Source: Todiramphus chloris collaris (lineage: Eukaryota; Chordata; Aves; Coraciiformes; Alcedinidae). From it: 64,000 nt of DNA. The notes under the pieces were generated by a model, which was not told where the DNA came from, did no database searches, and saw only the letters and a list, made by a program, of their open reading frames with translations. The position numbers and the translations under genes are program-made. Positions 21,670-35,610 of the stretch are shown here, piece after piece (positions within the stretch are counted from its first letter, which is position 1; the number at the start of each line of letters is the position of its first letter). The stretch covers positions 9,862,887 through 9,926,886 of the forward strand of contig JANVCC010000073.1 of the NCBI GenBank assembly GCA_025345505.1, read 5' to 3'.

Positions 21670-21675
21670 GTCCAC
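21670..21675. repeat. Right target-site duplication GTCCAC
   Basis: An exact copy of 16396-16401, directly after the 3' LTR end (CACAACA). CR1 ORF1 sequence resumes here. Confidence 0.9.
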
Positions 21676-22420
21676 AACATCACCGCTACCAAAGTGCATA
21701 ACCAATAGCAAGTAATAATCAGAGGGACAAACCAGACCAGGGAGCTCTCTGGTCATGTCTCTAACCTGGGCCTCAGGGAGGCAGCACTGCCCTGTGGGAT
21801 GAATCTGGTCAGTACACAGGGCCTCTGCTCCCCTCAGAAGGGCATTACCTACAACAGTGACCCTCCTTAATGCATGGGTCTGGCTCACCCACCCCAGGCA
21901 AGCCCCTGGATGGACCTTCATCTATGTCCTCATGTGCCTGGCCCTCAAGTTCCAGAATTCAGATCTGTTGTGTAAGTGCAGCTGGGCAGATGAGGGAGGC
22001 CAGGAGGGGATCCGCCTGCTCCCCCAGCGGGGAGGGACCCATTTCCTTTCCCACCCCTCTCTTAGGTCCCCTCCTTGGCAAGAGGGGAGGGGATCCTCTG
22101 CTTCTGGTGGAGCCTCCAGCTGGTGCTTTGCCTCGGGCTGTGCCTTCACCCATCTGTCTACCTCTCACACTCCCTGCTACTCTTAACCTTTCCTCTTTCA
22201 GCTCTGCCCCCAGGCTGAGCAGATCATTCACCGGGTGACACTACCCACTGGAGTGTCTCTGCTGCCCTCCTCTCCGAGGGACACGCTCGGGCGCTCCCTG
22301 CACGGCCACAGGTTTGTGTGGGAGCTCCCACTGGGTGTGCACGTTCCTTCTGTCAACGGCTTTCGGCCCAGTGCTAACCATGGCCAGGTCATCTTCTGGG
22401 AGGGTGATTACCGCTAGTTG
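21676..22420 (-). pseudogene. CR1 ORF1 N-terminal part
   Basis: On the minus strand I see an NDLLSLGAELKEE block near 22195-22230 (coiled-coil-like start), LHLHNRSEFWNLRARH near 21930-21975, then RRVTVVGNALLRGAEAL (about 21810-21865), CCLPEAQVRDMTRELPGLV and YYLLLVMHFGSGDVV, ending at the provirus. The last four are blocks of the ORF1 SGNH esterase. The GDS catalytic block reads GNA, so the nucleophile is lost. Upstream, a WELPHKPVAVQGAPERVP stretch (22275-22340) may be the very start of ORF1. Frames are broken at several places. Confidence 0.82.
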
Positions 22421-22704
22421 AGTTCGCCTCCCAGTCTGGAGCGGGGACCAGTTACCACCAACTGCACTCACCTCTGGCACTGGCGGAGCTTTCAGCGCCC
22501 GAGCTTCCTTCCTCCCCAACCACCGCCCCAGGCCCAGAGGCCGCGGCCCGGCCCCTGTGCCCGCTCTGTCCGTGCACAGGGTCTGTGCTCCGGACACAGA
22601 CCTGAAAAGGGGCTCCCCAGGGGACGCCACTCTCTGCTTGTTCGCTCAGCGCGACCGAAGGACTCTTTTATGATGGGGGATGGTCTCGGCGAGCGGCAGT
22701 TGGC

Positions 22705-22734
22705 GCGTTAACGCCTCGTTAACACCTCGTTAGG
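22705..22734. repeat. Short tandem repeat in CR1 5' UTR
   Basis: Two 11-base units (cgttaacgcct, cgttaacacct) and a third partial unit (cgttagg) follow one another in the presumed CR1 5' UTR. Confidence 0.75.
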
Positions 22735-25700
22735 AGATGCCACAGGTGCCCAGCCATCTTCTCAGCCTTTCCCGGCTTCGAAAGGCCCCCAAACGAGCCC
22801 CTTGTCGGCTCTTTTTGCCGCCATTCCCTTTCCCAGCACAGACTGACCTGCACTGGAGCTGGTCTCCTAATTAATAAATAAATGAATGTTTTCTGTTTAA
22901 TTGTAAATATCACTGGTAAAGTAATGACCTTACTGGCCTCTGTGTTGCCAGTAATTCTGAAGATACATCCTGCCTATTTATATTAAAATGGCTTTTCCAA
23001 CAGCTTCCATAAAAAAGACATTCTCCTTAAAAGAAAGAAACATAAAATCATTCAACACAGCAATCGGCAACATTAAACTCACAAACCAAATACACTACTT
23101 TGATCAGGAAAGGTAAAGAAATGAGACTTGAGATCAAATTGATCAAAGATATTAGATGAATTTAGATCAAACTATCTGTGAGGTTAAAATCCAATCAGAC
23201 CATCTTCAGTTCCTGGCAAAAACTGAAACAGGTCTTCAAAGTAGGCCTGTTGCTGTATAAAATATGTATGTGGCATTACAAACTCAAATAATACTGGAGT
23301 TTGCATGGCTAAACAAAACACTGAAGAATAGATCTTCTCCGTTGTACTCTGGCTACCAAGAGTTCCATTAAGACCCCAAAAAACCGCCCCACACATCCTC
23401 CCCATGCATTTTCTATGCTTGAAAAACTCAGGCTATGGGCTGAAAAAGGGCTCGATATCTCTGTTTTTGCATCTTACGTGTTTTCCATGTGATAGCAATT
23501 CTACAAGGAAATTCAAAGAAATTAAGAATACAGTGCATCTGAGAGTAAAATAAAGCTATGTTTTACACAGCACAGCAGGAGTCTTTCTCTACTCTTCATC
23601 AGAGCTATGCCCGAGTTCATTCACCTGAACTGGCTGATTCTCAAACTTCCTATTAAAACTAACATTGAACATGCATTTTAAGAGTTAGTTGGGGTTTTTT
23701 TTTTCATATTCAATTGGATGTCTCACTTTACTCTTCTTCCTTCTAGTCCAACTGGATTTTGCCTTTTTTGAAGCATGCTAAAGATGTCTACCTACCACTT
23801 CATGTGACTTTGCAGAACTCTTTCTCCTTAAACTTGGTTGGTGCCTGCCCACTTTTGCTCTCAGTGTCACAAGCCTGAAGCTGGATTGAGCCCAGTGTTA
23901 TCAGCACCCTGCTTTTGAAACTACTTTACAGTCAGTGAGCAAATAGCATCATACAGTCAAAGATGCAGTAAGAAGGGGAACATCAAGTTTCAGTTAGAAA
24001 ATTCAGTGATAGTCAACTTTTCTCTCACCTAAGCTTACCATTTGAGCAGCCATGCTGACTAAAAGAGTTTCTTCTGACTTATACTGTGGAAGATGAGTCT
24101 TACAATATATTTCATGAGAATGACTAAGCGAGGAGGCTGAAATCAATCATAAATCTTGTTTGGAACCAGAATGAAAGTACATCCAGGGTACTAAGGCTGA
24201 AATATTATTCTTTTAACTTGATAGGTATTGTGGTCTAAAAGCTTTTGGATGAGGGTTGTTACGCTCTTGCTGTACTAGGTGCTCCTCTATAACACAGGCA
24301 TGTCATTACACTCTTTGTTCCCTACAGCCATTTTATATAGTGATTCAGTTCCAACACAAAAATACTTGCCCTCCTCCCAATTGATTATGTTCTTTACAGC
24401 TGTTGATGGAAAAGGCTGTCGACCTAGTGATACCCTGAAGGTTGCAAGGCACTTCATAACACCGTTAGTCATCCTGTCATGCCCTGCTATTAGAAAACCT
24501 CCTTTCACTTCTGCCATAACTGGTTTCCTCTTAACTTCATGCAGCAATGAGTTTTCCCCAAGTCACTCCTGTTAAATTCAACTGAAGAATTTAATGTCTA
24601 AGCACACTTTAATCAAAGTACTCTGTCATATTTTCACCTTCAAATTACATCTCTAATCAGAGATTGTCTTTCACATGTATTGGAACCAAAAATGTCATAA
24701 AAGGTATCAGGACAAAAGCACAGGAGAACCTGGGAAATGAGTCCATTCCCGGAAAGCTTTTTGTTCCCTGCCACATGTAGACTGATTTAAACACAGAAGC
24801 ATGATGTTTTAAAGTGAACTCAGGCTACTTTTTTTCAATCTATTTTACTTTAAGCATCAGGGAACTCCTCTCAGATGAGACCCAGGGGAATCCATTTTGT
24901 CTCTGGCTCAGTAACCAAGTTGAGCTTATGTAAGGTATTTGTCTGGGAATTTCTACAGGAAGGTGAAGATACTCACTGAACACCAAGTTGACAAGAAATG
25001 TACTTTCTTCTAAATAATGTATCTGTCTTTATCTCTATTTTATCATCATTTTCAGCCTTTCCCATTAGCCATTTTTTGGTTGGAACTTAGTTAAAAAATG
25101 CTCCCTTCAAAATTAATAAGGCTGAATGAAAAAGCAACAGAAGGGTAGCAAATCATGTCCCTTTACTCATAGATTTGTATGAAAAATGTCACACTATGCC
25201 TTGAAATGTCAGACTTACTGTTCAAGACGGAACATTTCTTTTGCAGAGTTCTAGGAACTACATCTGTTTTCCAGGCTATTCTTTTTCTGACTTGTTAAAA
25301 ATGAAGATGTAATTTCATGTGACTACTTAAAATAAACACCTAAAGCCTGCAATATAAAAAGTTCATGTTTTTTTTAGAATTGCAAAATGGAATATTTAAG
25401 TTATCTGTTAATTGGACTGTGTGAAGCTTACACACTTACGCTCTATGACCATTATTGCCAGACAGTAGTATTTTAAAATAAATAAAATTATGGGTAGAAA
25501 TACACAGCAAAATAACATTTAAAAAGCTCTTTCTACCACACTGAAGCATATTTAAAAGCTGGTATTTATGAATAAAATCTATCAGCTTGGAGAATGAGAA
25601 CTGATATTGTTACTTATGTTTTTGAAGCAAACCAGCCTTTCACACTGTCAAGAAATATCAGAAGTTGTTGAAAATAAAAGGAATTCATATTAAATAATAT

Positions 25701-27302
25701 TTTTGATTACTTTGATGGAAATAGATTCGTGATTACATTGCAAAAAATGAGCTAAGACAGCTTAAAATGGGAACTATTCTTGTTTTCTTCTTTTAAATAT
25801 TTTTTCATATGATCAGGAATAGAAATGTAAAACATTCATGTACATTGCATCTACAGAATGACAAAAAGCAAAAACTTACTGCCACTTATAAGTAGTAAAG
25901 TATGTTGGATGAAGTCAGTGTGTGACAGGCTTTCCATAAGAGGAAGGTATTTCTTTACAGAATGTTACACTATGAAACTTTTCAGGATATTTTTGATGCA
26001 AAATATGTTTGTGAGTTGAAGAAGCAGTTGAAGCTGTTTATAGAAATATCTGTCCAGGGTTATTAGTACAGAATCATTTCCTCTGACTTGGGATGCACCT
26101 AGGCAACAAATCACTGGAGATACTCTGCAGAGTAGGCAGGAAGACTATCGCTAGATGTTTGTCCTTTGCTTACACTCTTCCCTCAAAATTTGCTTTTGTT
26201 AACTATCGGAGCTAAGATGCTGGCATAGCCATATCTTGGGTAGCTGTTGGTGTTATGTTTTTATGAGAAAGAAAATGCACCACATTCCTGAAATTCCTGA
26301 GACAATGCCTGCCACCAATACCAACTGACAGCCATGCTCTGCTACAGGGCAGTGGCAGGCAACTGGAATTCCCTCTGCTTTCCACCTTACACACCAGAGA
26401 GCCTACAGCCAACAAACACAGTAACATGGAGACTCTCTCTACCATGTGGCCTTTCCAGAAATAGAAAGACATTGACTTAATTACCTGTAGGTAGGAATAA
26501 TAGGTGAAAGCAAAAGGAAAAGCCAATAAAGTCATGTGCAAGGATAGCAAAGAAATATAGATCTTGAGTAGTGCCCAACCCTTACCAGCTTTACTATTGG
26601 AAATCCTATGGCAATCCGTGGATATTATTATGATGAACAGATAATTAAAAAGTGTATTATATAGCACAAATATGAAATCCAACTTTGCTAATGACATCTC
26701 TTCATTGTCAAGTGTTTCCTTTCAGTACAGTTCTTATTTCTTTGCTGCTTAACTATAGGATGTTCAGTTATAAATGCACCTCCTTAATAAGCTCATGTAA
26801 AGCAGGAGTCTTTGTGGGCTCTGCTTATATGAACAGCACCATTTTTAGTTAATTTTACACTATTTTTACCAATCTTCTATGGAGAAATCCAAAGCATGAA
26901 AAACTGAAAGCATATTGTTTGTGACAACCTCCATATGCTGAGAGAATCTTACTTAGAGCAAGTGGCAAAACAGTTGGACCATTTTTCTTAAAGATGTGAC
27001 AGCCAAATGCTGAGACAGAACAAAGAAGGCGATTAAAAAAATGAAGCAGTGAGTGGGGATGAATATACTCTATCATTATGAACTAGATTCACACTGTGAC
27101 TGGCAGGTGACAGACTATATTCTTTGTAGTTTAAATTGTTTTGCAAATGTTCATGACAATTTATGTTCTTTTCATATTGCTGATGTTATTACAGTTGCAG
27201 TATTGTAGCTAAGTTTAAAATTAAAACATGCCTACTTCTCTTTATTGCAACTAGACCATATTTTCACTGTTTGGACAGGAAAAATCTTCCTTTTCTTTTT
27301 CT

Positions 27303-27321
27303 TCCTCCTCCTCCTCCTCCT
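27303..27321. repeat. (CCT)n microsatellite
   Basis: About six CCT/TCC units in a pyrimidine-rich stretch. Confidence 0.9.
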
Positions 27322-29405
27322 GCACCTTTCCATCCCATGGTTCAAAATTCAAGATTTGTATATTATAATAGAAAACCACAATCTCCATCTACATAAGCAG
27401 GCATAAACTCTGTTACCTTCTTCTATGATATTAGAATGTGTAATTGCAGTCAGTGTGTTCACTACTTCTCGTTTCATAGGTTCTGAGGGTTACTGACCCT
27501 AAAGAAAAACAATGACCTCAGCTTTGCCTCAGTTAATACTTCCTTTCCAAGTTAATTGCAATTTTCTTATTGGTCGTCATTAAACTTTATATAAAACTGT
27601 TATACACTAAAATTAGGAAGAAATTAAGAGGCTTTTACAATCATGTAGTAAAATACAAAAAATCAGGTCAGGTTCTCAAAACTGAAAGCCACAGCTCATT
27701 GGATTACTGATCAAGAACATGTCTTGATGCCTTATCTCTAATTCAAATATATTACCCCATAGCAAAATAAATGCAATACAAGCATTAATTGACCATATTT
27801 ACTACCATGGAAACAGCATTTCTTGCCTTTAAGCAGCTTTGCACACATTAACTAGTGTCTAAAACTGCTAGGGAGACAGGAAACCACTGTATCTCTCAGG
27901 ATTTGAGTCAAAGCAGTATAGACAACTAAAAAAGGTGATTAAATGCTTAATAGTATCTATAGCCAATAGAGAATTATTTAGCTTTAAAATACAGTAATAT
28001 GAACTTCGTTACATAATGTACATAACAGGTTGTGTCAGTCTTGTAAACTTACATATTAAATACATATGTCAACATTTGGAACAAGTCCTAAGCATTGGAA
28101 TAACATGAAAATAATTTGATTTATATTTTGATTTCTGGTGTAATTAAATTTCTAAAGTATAGCTTCACATTGTTATTGAACAAAAATGTTCAATTACTTG
28201 CCTTAGACTAACTATATTTTTGGAATGCATTTTATAATAGCATCACAACATGATTTTGGTTTCACAGTGTTAGAAACATGAATAGTATAAGAACAGCATG
28301 GAATATATTTACCTAAGAGCACAAGATTTGTGCTATAGAAGTTTCAGTTCGGCTTTGTCTGTAATAAAATAGCTATAAGGGGAAAATGAAAAGATGCACG
28401 AGCAAAGTTGTCCATTTCAGATGACGTCTCAGCTTTAAACTTCAGGGACATCTGCAACGGGGCATTGTACCTGGCCTACCTTACGTTATAGTTTCTGAAT
28501 GATTTATCCTCCACTAATCTGTCTGATCTCTTGCTTTGAATTAATTTATAATTTAGGCTTCTAAGGCTTCCCATGGCAATGCTTTCCATATGCAAGTTAA
28601 GTGTTATGTGAAGAAGTATCTCCTGTCTGATAATTTTGGAGGCATCCAATTACATTACTGTATGTGACAACTCTGTTCCCTATTCACTTTCCCTACAGAA
28701 TTCATTGAGGTCTGCGGCACCTCCCTGTTGCATCTTTAATGCAGCTGTGGCTTGAAGCACAGTCAGAGATAACACTTCACAGGAGAACAGAAGACAAAAT
28801 TTTGAGTCCTAGATCATTCATAATATAATTCCAGTAATGTTTACCATTGCCTTGGGAGTCTTTTCAGTCTTTCCTGGCAGAAAAGACTATATTAGCTGCT
28901 CAAAGAAGAGGGAGCTAATTTGCATAATGCCATGTATTAATATGAAAGGTTTTTTAGTTCATTGGAAAGTTACTATTATCATAAAAGCTGGAGGTGCTTT
29001 TTGTGTTGCTAGTGGACTATCAGCCAGGTATCAGCTTTGACAGTCAATGTTTCCTTCCTATGCATTCACCTGAGATGTACTCCTCCTCTCAACTCATCCC
29101 ATCCTGTTTCTCCCAACCAAAAACCTGAAGTATTTTTGTAGACAGCAATTGTATGAAACTCCCATTTTCTAACACAAGAAAAAAAAAACCCTGAAAAGTT
29201 TTTGATTCATGAGTCTATGCAGCAGTGATGAGAATGAACAAACCAACAACAACAACAAAATCATTGTGTTTCTATCAGTGGAAGAAATAAATTTTCAGAT
29301 CCTTTTTCATTTAATCTACATCTTTAGTTTTATAAAGACATGAAATTTGTCTAGTTTAAGAACTTTGGGGTCAGTCCAGCAGGAGATTCAGACCTTTTGT
29401 GAGAA

Positions 29406-29430
29406 GCATCAGCAAAGCATCAGCAAAGCA
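29406..29430. repeat. Short tandem duplication
   Basis: The 11-mer gcatcagcaaa is present twice in tandem, followed by a partial copy (gca). Confidence 0.85.
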
Positions 29431-32400
29431 TAATGTGATCTTGTGAATTCATTTCTAGTTCCAAGAAAGCCACTGCTCTGTGAACTGGAATTTGGTGATA
29501 CAGAAACCAAGAACCCCATTTCCAAATGAAAATTAAAATTTGTTGTCAGGAAGGAAACAGCAACATTAAAATTTTCAAGAAAATTAAGGAAATGACAGGA
29601 AAAGTCATTCATTAGAAAAATCAGTGCCAGATTATAGGGGAAAAATAATTACATAATTATACCAGGAAAACATACAATTTTATGAGTAATATTGCCTATC
29701 AAATTCACAATGCTGTGGAAGTCTGTGAGAAAAGATATCACGGCTTACAAGCTCCACTGGCTTTATTTTTCCTTCTTCTTTACTCTTTTCTTCTTTCACA
29801 AAAGCCATGAAACTAATTAAAACATTTATTTGATCTGATAGTGTTATATAGAGAGGTATATTGGTAACTCTGAAGGAAATTTCATGCTAAGAAGTTATTT
29901 TTTCCTTTCTTCTTAGATTTATATGAAATATGAATATGATCATAAAGTGAAAACACTCTTTACTGACTCACTACATGCACATAGCCTTGTTTTCATACTC
30001 TACATCATTGCATTTCTAAAGAAGGTCAAACTAGGTCATGACAAAAAAAAAACCCCAAAACACAACAAACTATCAAAAAAACAAAACAACTGCTGCCTTG
30101 CTGTGGTTGTATTTGTTGCCATGGCACAGAGCAATAGAATAAAGCTGATTCCATAAAGGTGAAAATCTTTGCAAGTTTTGAAGCTGGAAACTCTATTTTA
30201 ACCCCCTGCACAATCCCATGGTATGAAAAATTTCGATACCATGTCAGCACCTTTGGTATATAAGAATAACAAAACATTGTTGTGTGGTGTGCCACACTGG
30301 TATAAGTTCTCCCATAATCTTTTTTTTTTCCACAACAAATAAAGTTTGCTTCTCAGATAAAAAAATGTCCAGATAATAGAAATAATTCTTTCTTTATTTG
30401 GTTTCCCATGTTAGACTTAAGTTTACTGGTTCAGAGCTTCTTCCTGTGGTCAGTCTGGTCAATGCATACCATGAACTCCTAACAAAACCTCCCATCTTTA
30501 GATGGAGTTAACACCATTACACAGATGCTATGTGTCTGTCTGTACAAGGTAGGTGAAGTACACCAATTAATTTTCTTTCTTTTAAGTATTAGAAAATCAT
30601 TAACTCATCAAACTGGGCTTTGTTTAAGAATCTGTAAGGGTGATTATGTAGTGTTTTCCTTGGCCATGCTATAAAAACTCATTCAATTACAACTGTAGTC
30701 CCTAATGGTTTGCCTCTTATCAGAGTCATGCCAGCAATTTGAGTGTGTTCAAAAGTCTCTTTGTATCTCTATTTACACTGTCTCTCAAGGCCCTAATCTT
30801 TACATTTTGCTTTGCCTTTTAAAATAAATGTTGGGTTCAGAAATGCTGGGGTAGACGAATAAACAGATTTTGCCCAGATGCTCGTTCTCAATCATGTAAT
30901 TCAAAGTGCAGCACATGAGAGCCGCATCCGCTCAGAAGCAAACCCATGCCTTCAAGTGTTCTTATAAAGCAGGCCTTTAAAATCTACTCCAAAAATCTGC
31001 ATGGTCCTACTGGAGTAGGCTCTCCCTACCAACCACAACATTATTCAAATTTGCATTTTTCAGTCTCTCATGTTATCTTTTCTTCAATCTTGTTTCTTAC
31101 TGTTGACACTCAGTGATCTATGCTAAAAGAAAAAAAAAGCAAAATATTTGCATACAGTAAGATTTATGTATGGATCTTTGTCCCATACAATTGCAACCAA
31201 TTACACTCTACATAAGATCCTGAATGCTGCAGAGCATCTATCACCACCAGTGGTTTCAAGTGGTTTCCTTGAACTAGGAAGAATTCCTGCACCAGAAGGA
31301 CCAGATCTTGTCTGAGAGAGGTTTGAGACCAGCAACTAACAAAATTAAACCAATTCTGACCTTGACAGGCTCTTCTCTGACTCAAGTTCTATCACTTATG
31401 AATGTTCTTGATTTCTGTCTTCTCAAGACATGCTAGACAATAGCTGTCTGATCTTCTGAATAATTTTTGCAAGGCATAAAAGAGTAAATACAGAGAAAAG
31501 CTATATTTTTACTGCTCATTTGTTTTATCAAGAGCATTTCCCTGAAGTCCTTAAAGAAAATACCTTAACAAATAATTCTTTATAAATTTCTTGTATTCCT
31601 TAATGTCTTAATTACAACTGCCCATTCCTGTTGCAAGATGTTTCTTCAAAGACAGATTTGGGATGAAAAGCAGAGTATATAGAGTCTGCTGTTGTCCATA
31701 CGAAGTCTGAAATGGGAAAGACATATCAGGGACAGAGTACTACTTAAGCATGAGCATTTTCAGCTAAGTTAACGAAAATATGCAATTATTTTTATCCCAA
31801 AAATATACATTTCTGGAGTTTTATACAAAGAATTATAAGGACATGTTGCAAGTAGCTAAAACATAGCAACTCAGCCTGCAACTCAACATTTTTCAAAACA
31901 GTTTTACAAAGTGAGATGCATTTATTGTTTAGTCTGAGAGCCTGAACTCCTTGTGACTGAATTTATAGCACTAGTCTCAACATCTAGAAGTATGAACATT
32001 CAAGCTGACGAAGTAGCAATGCAGAAAGGTGATTGTATATGTATGTATATAGATGTATTTTTAGAACTGTAAGTTAAAGCAAACAAATTTTTCTCTTCAG
32101 GAATGAATTTACTCCCTAGTACATAGAAAATTATAGAAAGTGATATAAATTAATGAAGAAACATATTACCTTTAATACTCAATTTATGTAGTAATTTTAG
32201 ATGCTGTCTGAAAAATTACTTTGCCTGTACCCTTAAAATGTTAATCCTGAATCCCAAAACCGTTCTCAGATTTACAATCCATCTGCAAATACACATGATT
32301 TTCTATTTTAAAAAAAAGCTTCTACTTGCATGAGTTGGAGCAGATTTCCTCAGGAAGGCTACTAATTAATGCAAAATTATTACTGAGTGTGAGATTCAGA

Positions 32401-35400
32401 GCTTTACAGAAGCAAAGCTAACTTTAAAGGAGTTTGTTGGGTGTTCTCCTACAGAACTGTGCCTTGTCCCTGGCATAGGAAGTTACATTGCTGAAAGATG
32501 CCAAGACTTTGTAAAGTAACACGAGGGTGCCAGTTTATCTTACGCATGTTTGTTTCTTTTATCTTATACCCATGTTGAGATCCTCCAAGAAGCCTGCACA
32601 TTAGCCATTTGCCAGTGTAGACAGGTCTAATTGCAGAAGTAGGACGGTAATCAGCAGCAGCTTATAGTGTCCTGAAATTAGGAAGTTGAAAGCACAGTCA
32701 TAAAGCTGTATGCTCCTCCAAAGACCCAGTAGAATTCTTGAATGTTTTGGCCTTTTGCCAACTATCACACAGATAAATCTATTCCTCTCACAATTTTAGT
32801 TTCAAAAAATTTTCAAACAGGTACATTTTGTGATGAAATCACTCTTTTATCTGAAGTCTCATAACATTGCTGTCTTTTCCACTCTATAGTATAAGTGATT
32901 AGGAGGGTTCTCATCCCTTTAAAGCCAGGATGTTGTAATCACAGAAGGCTGTAGTTTGAGACAACACATGCAACTTCATTACAGTGATTCAAAGGTACAA
33001 AGCTACGCAGATAAAATTAAATCCAAATAATTTTTACCCTAGGAGGCCAAAAATCCATTAGAAATTTGGTATTGATACAACTTTCTGTATGTGTGTATGT
33101 TTAAATGATTTTTTCTGTGTGAATAATTTTACTGCACATTTATATCCCTAGAAGCACTGTTTACTTCTGTAAAGATCTTGAACCACAGCTGTACATTGTC
33201 ATTAAGGAAAATATATTTGTTAATTCTATTATAAACTCTTTCAACCAAAACCTATTTTGTACTAGGCCTATAAAACCTTTCTTAAATTCAATATGCTGTT
33301 ACACTATTTCTTAAAGAATCATCTTCATTTCTCCTCCTCAAGATTTCTTAGAGCTTTCTCTGATCATTGATCTAAGATGTTGTCCTTAATTGTCTTTGTA
33401 CCCCTGTGGATCCACCCATAAAGAAACAGCTGCATAAGCAAATAGTTCCAAACTTGGTACTGAGTATAGTAAGTAGCTTTGCCTTATCTGAAGCACAGCA
33501 GTTTCTGATATGGTATTTACCATTCATTGCTCCTTTTCTCCACATCTAAAAATTACATCTGGTGTAGTTGCATGGAATTTTCTTTTTCTGTCAGAGTACT
33601 TATAGGTTCCCAACTGGAAATGCAGGAGTAATCCAACTAGGTACAGGCTAAAAGTTAAGAGCATGTAGAAGCATCTTGCTGAATGAGGATAGCTCAGTAC
33701 TCCCATTGAGAAAGCAATACAATCCTGGAATAAACCCTGAATCTGTCAGGGAAAGCCACCTGGAAGGTCGCATTTGCTGCTTGTATCAGAAAGATTTCTG
33801 CTCTCCAAAATATCCACACTGGTGAATTTATTCAGACTAACAGTCCCAGCAGCCTCAGTGCCTGAGCTCATGTAATCTACTCCTCACCAGTGACTCAATC
33901 ATAGGAGTATGTTGAGAATTAAAGCAGAAGAGACCTTTATAAAACATATTTAGGTAGGGTTCTACAATCCTAAATTGCTGGCCATTCACTTGACTGGTTT
34001 AATCTACCACCTGATTGCCTGGCTCTTAGGAATTGAGATTTTTAAGTCTTTTTTTCACTATTCAAGTTCCTTTATTTTTCTTGAAAGAGCAGCTGAGATT
34101 CTTCTCCAACAGCTTACTCTTTAAAACCGGTACTTAAAAATACAAGCAGCTTTTAAGGGGCTTGCACCTGCTCTAGTTGTAGCTGCTACTTTGTGTTTGG
34201 TCCATTTGTAATTTGTTGGAGATATGAAAGATGCTTAGTTCTGCAACAGTGTGGCTCTTGGAAGTCTGGGCTTCTCTGCATGATAAGAAGAACCACTTCA
34301 AGAAAACAATACATGAATCAAACAAATGAAAATGTATTTAATATAATGATACTGAATTGCTATCAAAGCATAACCCCATTGTATGATGTTATCTACTAAA
34401 GCTGATAAATATAATCTATATTTGCTTGTTTACAAGAAACTCTTTTGTTTTGTTTATAATTACTGTTACTTGAATAAAGAACAGTCAGAAACCAATGTGC
34501 AGCTGTTATCAAATCATACAAACCTGCCAGTGAAACTTCTAAAAATAAAGTCAAAAATGTAATTCAAATTTTGCTTACCATGTGCATATTTTTGCTTCCC
34601 TGCAAAACAATAGTTTTAAATTCTATCACTTTTATGTAAAACTAGACTGGTCACTTACAATTACGTATTGAGCCTACATATTTTTGTAGCAATGTAGAGA
34701 TGCAAGAATAAACAGCTTTTGACTCTTTCACAGAAACGGCACGTTTCATGGTAATGAAAATTGAACAGTAGACGATTGTACAGGCAGTCCTTCCAGTGGA
34801 AATAATTGACAATATGGCATTGTCTACCCGATATCTAACCTGAACAGATTGTGGAAGGACATTGAGAAAAAGGAGCAAAGAATACAGACAAGAAACTTGC
34901 TAGACACATTTATGAAAAGACCATAATCATGCAGCATTTAAAAAAAAACAGAAAAAAAATAAAAGGAAAGTAATATATTCAAAAGTGTCAGAAAGGCCTA
35001 TACTCCGGTAAAATCTCTTCAGAGCTGGAATAATATAACATCAACCTCATGTAAGCATATGTATGCATTTAACAACCATGCTACATAAACAAGTACTTAA
35101 AATATACTGCTTATGTTCTACCTCAATTTTTAAACTCTTGCAGTCACTAAGATCCTCTCAGATATATTGTGCTAGCTTAGAGAAGAGCAGTTGACCAATA
35201 CTTTTTCCTCATTAGCTTCATAGGACTGGGCATAGACAAGGGAGAATGTACGTAATTGAAAACTACTTAAATATTCCACATAGCTATTTTAAGCACTCAT
35301 ATTTCAATCAATGGTTCAGGAGGAAGCTGCATTATAAACACACTGCATTCAGACAGATTTGCATATCGGTGTCAGTAGTTTGAATCAAACCAATTAGACC

Positions 35401-35544
35401 ATGTCGTTATCTATGGAAAACATATGGCAGACTGATAAAACCCCCACTTCTATGTTTAAAATCTACAGTATTTCTTTTGCATAGCAAAAAGCAGCTGAAG
35501 GAGGATGTTATTCTTCAAGGACTAGACAAACTGATACAAGGAGA

Positions 35545-35610
35545 ACTCCTTGGGCTGGATCCTCAGCTGGTATAAATCACATTGAATACACTGGTGAATT
35601 GAAATAGAAC
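35545..35610. mobile_element. Possible ancient LINE scrap
   Basis: 'ctggatcctcagctggtata' followed by 'aatcac' resembles a worn piece widespread in amniote genomes, which I associate with old CR1/L3-type LINEs. The match is short and from memory only. Confidence 0.3.

Larger units (their letters stand above)
21676..22870 (-). mobile_element. CR1 LINE, 5' half (ORF1 and 5' UTR)
   Basis: This is the 5' block of the CR1 interrupted by the provirus. Minus-strand ORF1 blocks run from about 22400 down to 21676. The GC-rich, CpG-bearing part up to about 22870 fits the CR1 5' UTR, which in CR1 holds the internal promoter. It contrasts sharply with the AT-rich flanks, and the boundary is placed where AT-rich DNA starts. 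Both ends of the element being present is unusual, since most CR1 copies are short 3' pieces. Confidence 0.88.

Noticed and set aside
21922-22231. Overlapping long frames on both strands, Ser/Pro/Arg-rich
   Set aside because: GC-rich CR1 ORF1 sequence opens many frames. Only the minus-strand reading with CR1 blocks is meaningful.
26212-26697. 161-codon minus frame with hydrophobic segments, considered as a membrane protein
   Set aside because: No family resemblance, AT-driven Phe/Leu/Ile composition and no splice or promoter context. It is most likely chance.
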